Assembly: GCA_001604105.1 (NCBI GenBank)
Contig: LVAQ01000006.1
Location: forward strand, 496,001 to 560,000
DNA: 64,000 nucleotides
Source of the DNA: Clostridiales bacterium Firm_11
GTDB taxonomy: Bacteria > Bacillota > Clostridia > Christensenellales > Aristaeellaceae
Reading direction: 5' to 3'
The position numbers were made by a program, and so were the translations under genes. Each line of letters starts with the position of its first letter. The first letter of the stretch is position 1. Below the pieces are notes generated by a model. The model was not told the origin of the DNA. It saw only the letters and a program-made list of their open reading frames with translations, and made no database searches. Below, piece by piece: positions 61,352-64,000 of this stretch.

Positions 61352-62389
61352 TCAGCCGCCTTTCAGTTTTTGGAGAAGGGATAACGCGCCTTTGCCGAAC
61401 ACGATATTAAGGGTTTGCCCGCTTGCGTCATAGCTTTCTTCCACTTCGGTGATACGTGCAGCCAATGTGACGCCCCACTTCTTCGAGAGCACGGTGACCA
61501 CTTGCCCCAGGTCGAAATCAACCTTGTAGCGCAGGTTCCCGTGCGGATTGATCTCCGCGTCAAAGGAATGCGCCATGGAAAGCTCCGACAACCTGTTCAG
61601 CCCACGAAATAGGAGAGCAGCAGGATATCCCGCGCCGAAATCCTCTTGCCGCAGGTCTTTGGCATCGACAAACACTTCACGCCGGGCTTCCCCAGCACTA
61701 TTGGCGATGGAAGCCAGAATGCGCGACGCGCCCTCTCCTTCTCCGCCGATAAGAGCCGTATTGGCGTAGTCCATGGCGCTCTGTGTATAGATTTGCGACG
61801 TCAGGTTTTCGTACTCGCGGGAAAACACAGCCTGTGATACCCCGCCGATAAATAGCGTGATCAATAAAGCCCCTGTGGCCGAGTCAAACACCGTCTTGAT
61901 GCCCTGATCAGAGGCATCGCAAAGCCCGGTTATGGTATCCATGAGGTTCTTGTAGGATACCTGCGTGTTGACCGTCACGCCAAGGATGGGTGATGTGAAC
62001 GCAATCCCGGTAATCTGCCGGTTGGTATCGCTAGGCGCAATCAGGTGATTGTTGATGAGCTGCAAAGCACATGCAGACAAATCTCCGCTGAGCGTTTCCC
62101 TGCCCCAGATGATACGCCGTGCCAGAAAGCTGGTTGCAAACCGCCCGCTGACTGTTATCGTTTCCTTGTCTGCCTGGCTCATTTCCAGATGTTCAATGAT
62201 CCCGACTTCTTCATCGTCGCTTTTCCAGAGGAGATTGTCGAGCGTAAGCAGCGAAATATTTTCTGGGGTAGCGATGGCTTTCAGTTCAAAGGCTCCACAT
62301 TGGGAATACCGCCGCGTCCAACGCAGATACTCGAAGGACTCCATAACGCCGTTTAGCTGGCGTGTGTTCCCATACACATACAGTTCCAC
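61352..62389 (-). CDS. Siphovirus Gp37-like tail protein (ReqiPepy6 type)
   Basis: A 345-residue protein of the siphovirus ReqiPepy6 Gp37-like family, a tail hub/baseplate component. The family N-terminus MELYVYGNTRQLNGVMESFEYLRWTRRY and the later TVSGRFATSFLARRI and DLGQVVTVLSKKWGVTLAARITEVEESYD are clear. The start codon is GTG, one base after the upstream TAG, with GGGGG before it. Part of the tightly packed tail operon. Confidence 0.9.
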   Translation of the reverse strand: MELYVYGNTRQLNGVMESFEYLRWTRRYSQCGAFELKAIATPENISLLTLDNLLWKSDDEEVGIIEHLEMSQADKETITVSGRFATSFLARRIIWGRETLSGDLSACALQLINNHLIAPSDTNRQITGIAFTSPILGVTVNTQVSYKNLMDTITGLCDASDQGIKTVFDSATGALLITLFIGGVSQAVFSREYENLTSQIYTQSAMDYANTALIGGEGEGASRILASIANSAGEARREVFVDAKDLRQEDFGAGYPAALLFRGLNRLSELSMAHSFDAEINPHGNLRYKVDFDLGQVVTVLSKKWGVTLAARITEVEESYDASGQTLNIVFGKGALSLLQKLKGG

Positions 62390-62390
62390 A

Positions 62391-63248
62391 CTACACCCCC
62401 AGAAACTTAGGCCGATACAGGATGGTCACTTCGAGCAGATCCATGTTTTCAGAAGCGTTGTAGCGAAGCAGATTGCGCCGGGGTTCCAGTTGCAAAAACA
62501 CAGAACTGGTGTCCAGCAGCGAAAAGGCGTTGCTTTCCACCTGCCCGAGCAGCCGCGTCACCCGTTTCCCGGCAAAGTGCGTATATACATGAAGTTCCTC
62601 ACCAGATTCCATGATTGTGTTCAGGCGAAGCACATCGCCGGTGTCGAGGCTCATAAGCTCCGGGTTGGTCACGCTGCCAAGCGCCCGAAAGATGATGTGG
62701 CACCCGCAGGCAACGTCGCCGATGTTGTCTACCGTGATAATCTGGCTGGGTTGACGGATGCCGAATTCCAGTCCGACACCCGGTATCTCCAGCGGAAAGA
62801 GCAGGAGCGGCGACCACATCGCCAGTTCTTCCCGAATCTCCTCCAAGGCTTCAAAGAACGGCGACGGGCACAGGAGGCTGATGAAGAAATTCGGCGCGCG
62901 TTCACGGGATGACGCGGTGAATCCTGCTTCCTCCACGACACACTGGATCTGTCGGTTGCGGTAGACCAGTGTTCCTTGCAGCTTAGGCGTGAAAACACGC
63001 AGAAAGCGCCGTCGCTGGTTGTAGGTTTCGGTAATCGTAGGCGTGATAACCGATCCTTCCAGTGTGATGTTGCGCATGTCCATGGCGGAGGAAATGAAAA
63101 AAGCGCCGTCCTGATCGGGCGCTTTAAAGGTGTTTACCGTCTGGCGCACTTTCCCGGCGCCATCCACACGCGTCAGAAAGAACGGACGCGTTTGCCGGAG
63201 GGTGACGCTTTCACCGTTCGCGTTCGTATAGATCAGTTCCAACGGCAC
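62391..63248 (-). CDS. Phage distal tail protein (Dit-like tail family protein)
   Basis: A 285-residue protein. An N-terminal beta domain (residues 1-130, LQGTLVYRNRQIQCVVEEAGF) and a C-terminal galectin-like domain (PSQIITVDNIGDVACGCHIIF, NLLRYNASENMDLLEVTILYRPKFLGV) match the siphovirus-type tail component family that links tail tube and tip. It lies between the tape measure and Gp37-like genes, the canonical order. GGAGGTG precedes the ATG. Confidence 0.9.
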   Translation of the reverse strand: MPLELIYTNANGESVTLRQTRPFFLTRVDGAGKVRQTVNTFKAPDQDGAFFISSAMDMRNITLEGSVITPTITETYNQRRRFLRVFTPKLQGTLVYRNRQIQCVVEEAGFTASSRERAPNFFISLLCPSPFFEALEEIREELAMWSPLLLFPLEIPGVGLEFGIRQPSQIITVDNIGDVACGCHIIFRALGSVTNPELMSLDTGDVLRLNTIMESGEELHVYTHFAGKRVTRLLGQVESNAFSLLDTSSVFLQLEPRRNLLRYNASENMDLLEVTILYRPKFLGV

Positions 63249-63254
63249 ACCTCC

Positions 63255-64000
63255 TTAATACTCAAGTGCCAGTTTGCGAGAGAGGTTCTTGAATTCGCGT
63301 GCGATTTCTTTTTCGGAGAGCGCTTTGGGCGATGCGACCGAGATATTCTGCGTGATATTAGTGCCCGAAGACAGTGTCCCAGAACCATAGCCATTGACCC
63401 TTGTGTTCATGTCAAAGCTCGTCGGGATGGCGTTTTGCATATCTCTAGCCACACCGGCCATCGCTTCTTCAAAGCCGACTCCGATGCCTTCGCCCATATT
63501 GCGCCCAAGCCCAGCGAACAGCGTCGAGGGCGAATGGATGCCGAAAAAGTTCTTGATGCTGTCCACCACACCGCCAAAGAAACCGGAAATCTTATCGCGG
63601 AGCCACGCGCCCGCGTCCGAGATGCCCTGCCACAATCCCTTGATGAGATTACCGCCAACGCTGGCGATCTGACTGATGGAACTCGTAAACCCGTTCACCA
63701 ACGCTGTAATGATCTGCGGTATGGCTTTCACAATCTCGATGATGATGGTCGGAAGGTTTTTAATCAGGGCGACGAATAACTGCACGCCCGCGAGGATGAT
63801 CTTGTCGATGTTCCCCACAAACGCACCAGTCAGCGCACCGACAATCTGTGGCACCGCTGCGACCACGGTCGTAATGATCTGTGGCAGCGCCTGAATCAGC
63901 GCGACCAGCAGCTTAATGCCCGCGTCGATGATGAGCGGGATAGAGATAATGACTGCGTTGATAATACTGGAAATAATCTGCGGGATTGCTTTCACGATGG
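63255..64000 (-). CDS. Phage tail tape measure protein, C-terminal part (cut by window edge)
   Basis: At least 248 residues of a longer protein whose frame stays open to the window end; the GTG at 63995 is only internal. The sequence repeats 'AIPQII.ALV.G' hydrophobic units of about 36-40 residues (LIKNLPTIIIEIVKAIPQIITALVNGF) as in tape measure proteins, then KGLWQGISDAGAWLRDKISGFFGGVVDSIKNFFGIHSPSTLFAGLGRNMGEGIGVGF. The last is the highly typical C-terminal motif of tape measure proteins. It sets tail length. Confidence 0.93.
   Translation of the reverse strand, partial: IVKAIPQIISSIINAVIISIPLIIDAGIKLLVALIQALPQIITTVVAAVPQIVGALTGAFVGNIDKIILAGVQLFVALIKNLPTIIIEIVKAIPQIITALVNGFTSSISQIASVGGNLIKGLWQGISDAGAWLRDKISGFFGGVVDSIKNFFGIHSPSTLFAGLGRNMGEGIGVGFEEAMAGVARDMQNAIPTSFDMNTRVNGYGSGTLSSGTNITQNISVASPKALSEKEIAREFKNLSRKLALEY

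Larger units (their letters stand above)
52708..64000. mobile_element. Prophage, left part (continues beyond the window)
   Basis: From the tRNA-Lys terminator to the window end every supported gene is phage or recombination related: serine recombinases, XRE regulator, endolysin, holin and siphovirus-type tail genes, nearly all leftward. The left boundary is placed after the tRNA because genes change character there. No attachment repeat can be shown because the right end is not in the window. Confidence 0.85.

Noticed and set aside
1..64000. CRISPR arrays and antiviral defence genes
   Set aside because: No regularly spaced repeats of CRISPR type, no cas, restriction-modification, toxin-antitoxin or other known defence genes were found by reading both strands.

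Overview
The window reads as a chromosomal segment of an anaerobe-like Bacillota, class Clostridia type. Supporting signs are strong AGGAGG ribosome binding sites, a T-box leader, two ECF/NupNOPQ-type uptake systems, a DegV protein, mid-range G+C, and TTG/GTG starts. Two ABC solute-binding proteins carry ordinary signal peptides without a lipobox cysteine. This is unusual for a monoderm and would fit a Gram-negative-staining Clostridia lineage such as the Christensenellales. That placement is inference only.

Bases 1-6700 carry the 3' part of glmS and a leftward envelope-sugar operon (sugar-phosphate transferase, nucleotidyltransferase, galE). A DUF523 gene follows. Bases 6800-13300 hold one huge leftward gene for a secreted protein built from about 14 CnaB/SdrD-B-like repeats. 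From 13.4 to 26.7 kb are mostly single genes or short operons: DegV, a ComEC-like beta-lactamase-fold hydrolase, uppP, a methyltransferase, a flavoprotein, a small lipoprotein, ppa, a GNAT/YgjP/esterase operon, an orphan Hpt protein, a secreted protein of unknown function, a four-repeat peptidoglycan-binding protein and a NagD-like phosphatase.

From 26.8 to 32 kb lies a nucleoside-type ABC importer (BMP family binding protein, double ATPase, two permeases). An intrinsic terminator and other hairpins separate the binding protein gene from the rest. A GT39-like membrane glycosyltransferase follows. From 33.9 to 40 kb is a leftward alpha-glucan operon: LacI regulator, cytosolic GH13 enzyme, binding protein, two permeases. 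It has a clear TTGACA/TACTAT promoter and a LacI-type operator, but no ATPase of its own. From 40.2 to 44.4 kb is a complete ECF importer of unknown substrate (Trep_Strep-type S component, EcfT, fused double EcfA) with an AraC regulator and a hairpin-rich leader. From 44.6 to 47.3 kb a tyrosine-type T-box leader precedes a PLP aminotransferase gene and tyrS. Housekeeping genes follow up to 52.3 kb: VOC protein, acyltransferase, exonuclease III, YfcE, thioesterase and a degenerate response regulator.

A tRNA-Lys(CTT) gene at 52.6 kb marks the left edge of a prophage that runs off the right end. Its left module has two tandem large serine recombinases, a SHOCT-like protein, an HTH/zinc-ribbon protein and a divergent XRE regulator. 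Next, all leftward, come endolysin, holin, an FN3-repeat tail protein, a small structural protein, a Gp37-like protein, a distal tail protein and the C-terminal part of the tape measure protein. No CRISPR array and no recognisable defence system was seen. The least explained items are the ECF importer with its leader, the intergenic control region of the nucleoside operon, the giant repeat protein, and an endolysin followed in frame by an amber codon and a SPOR-like tail.
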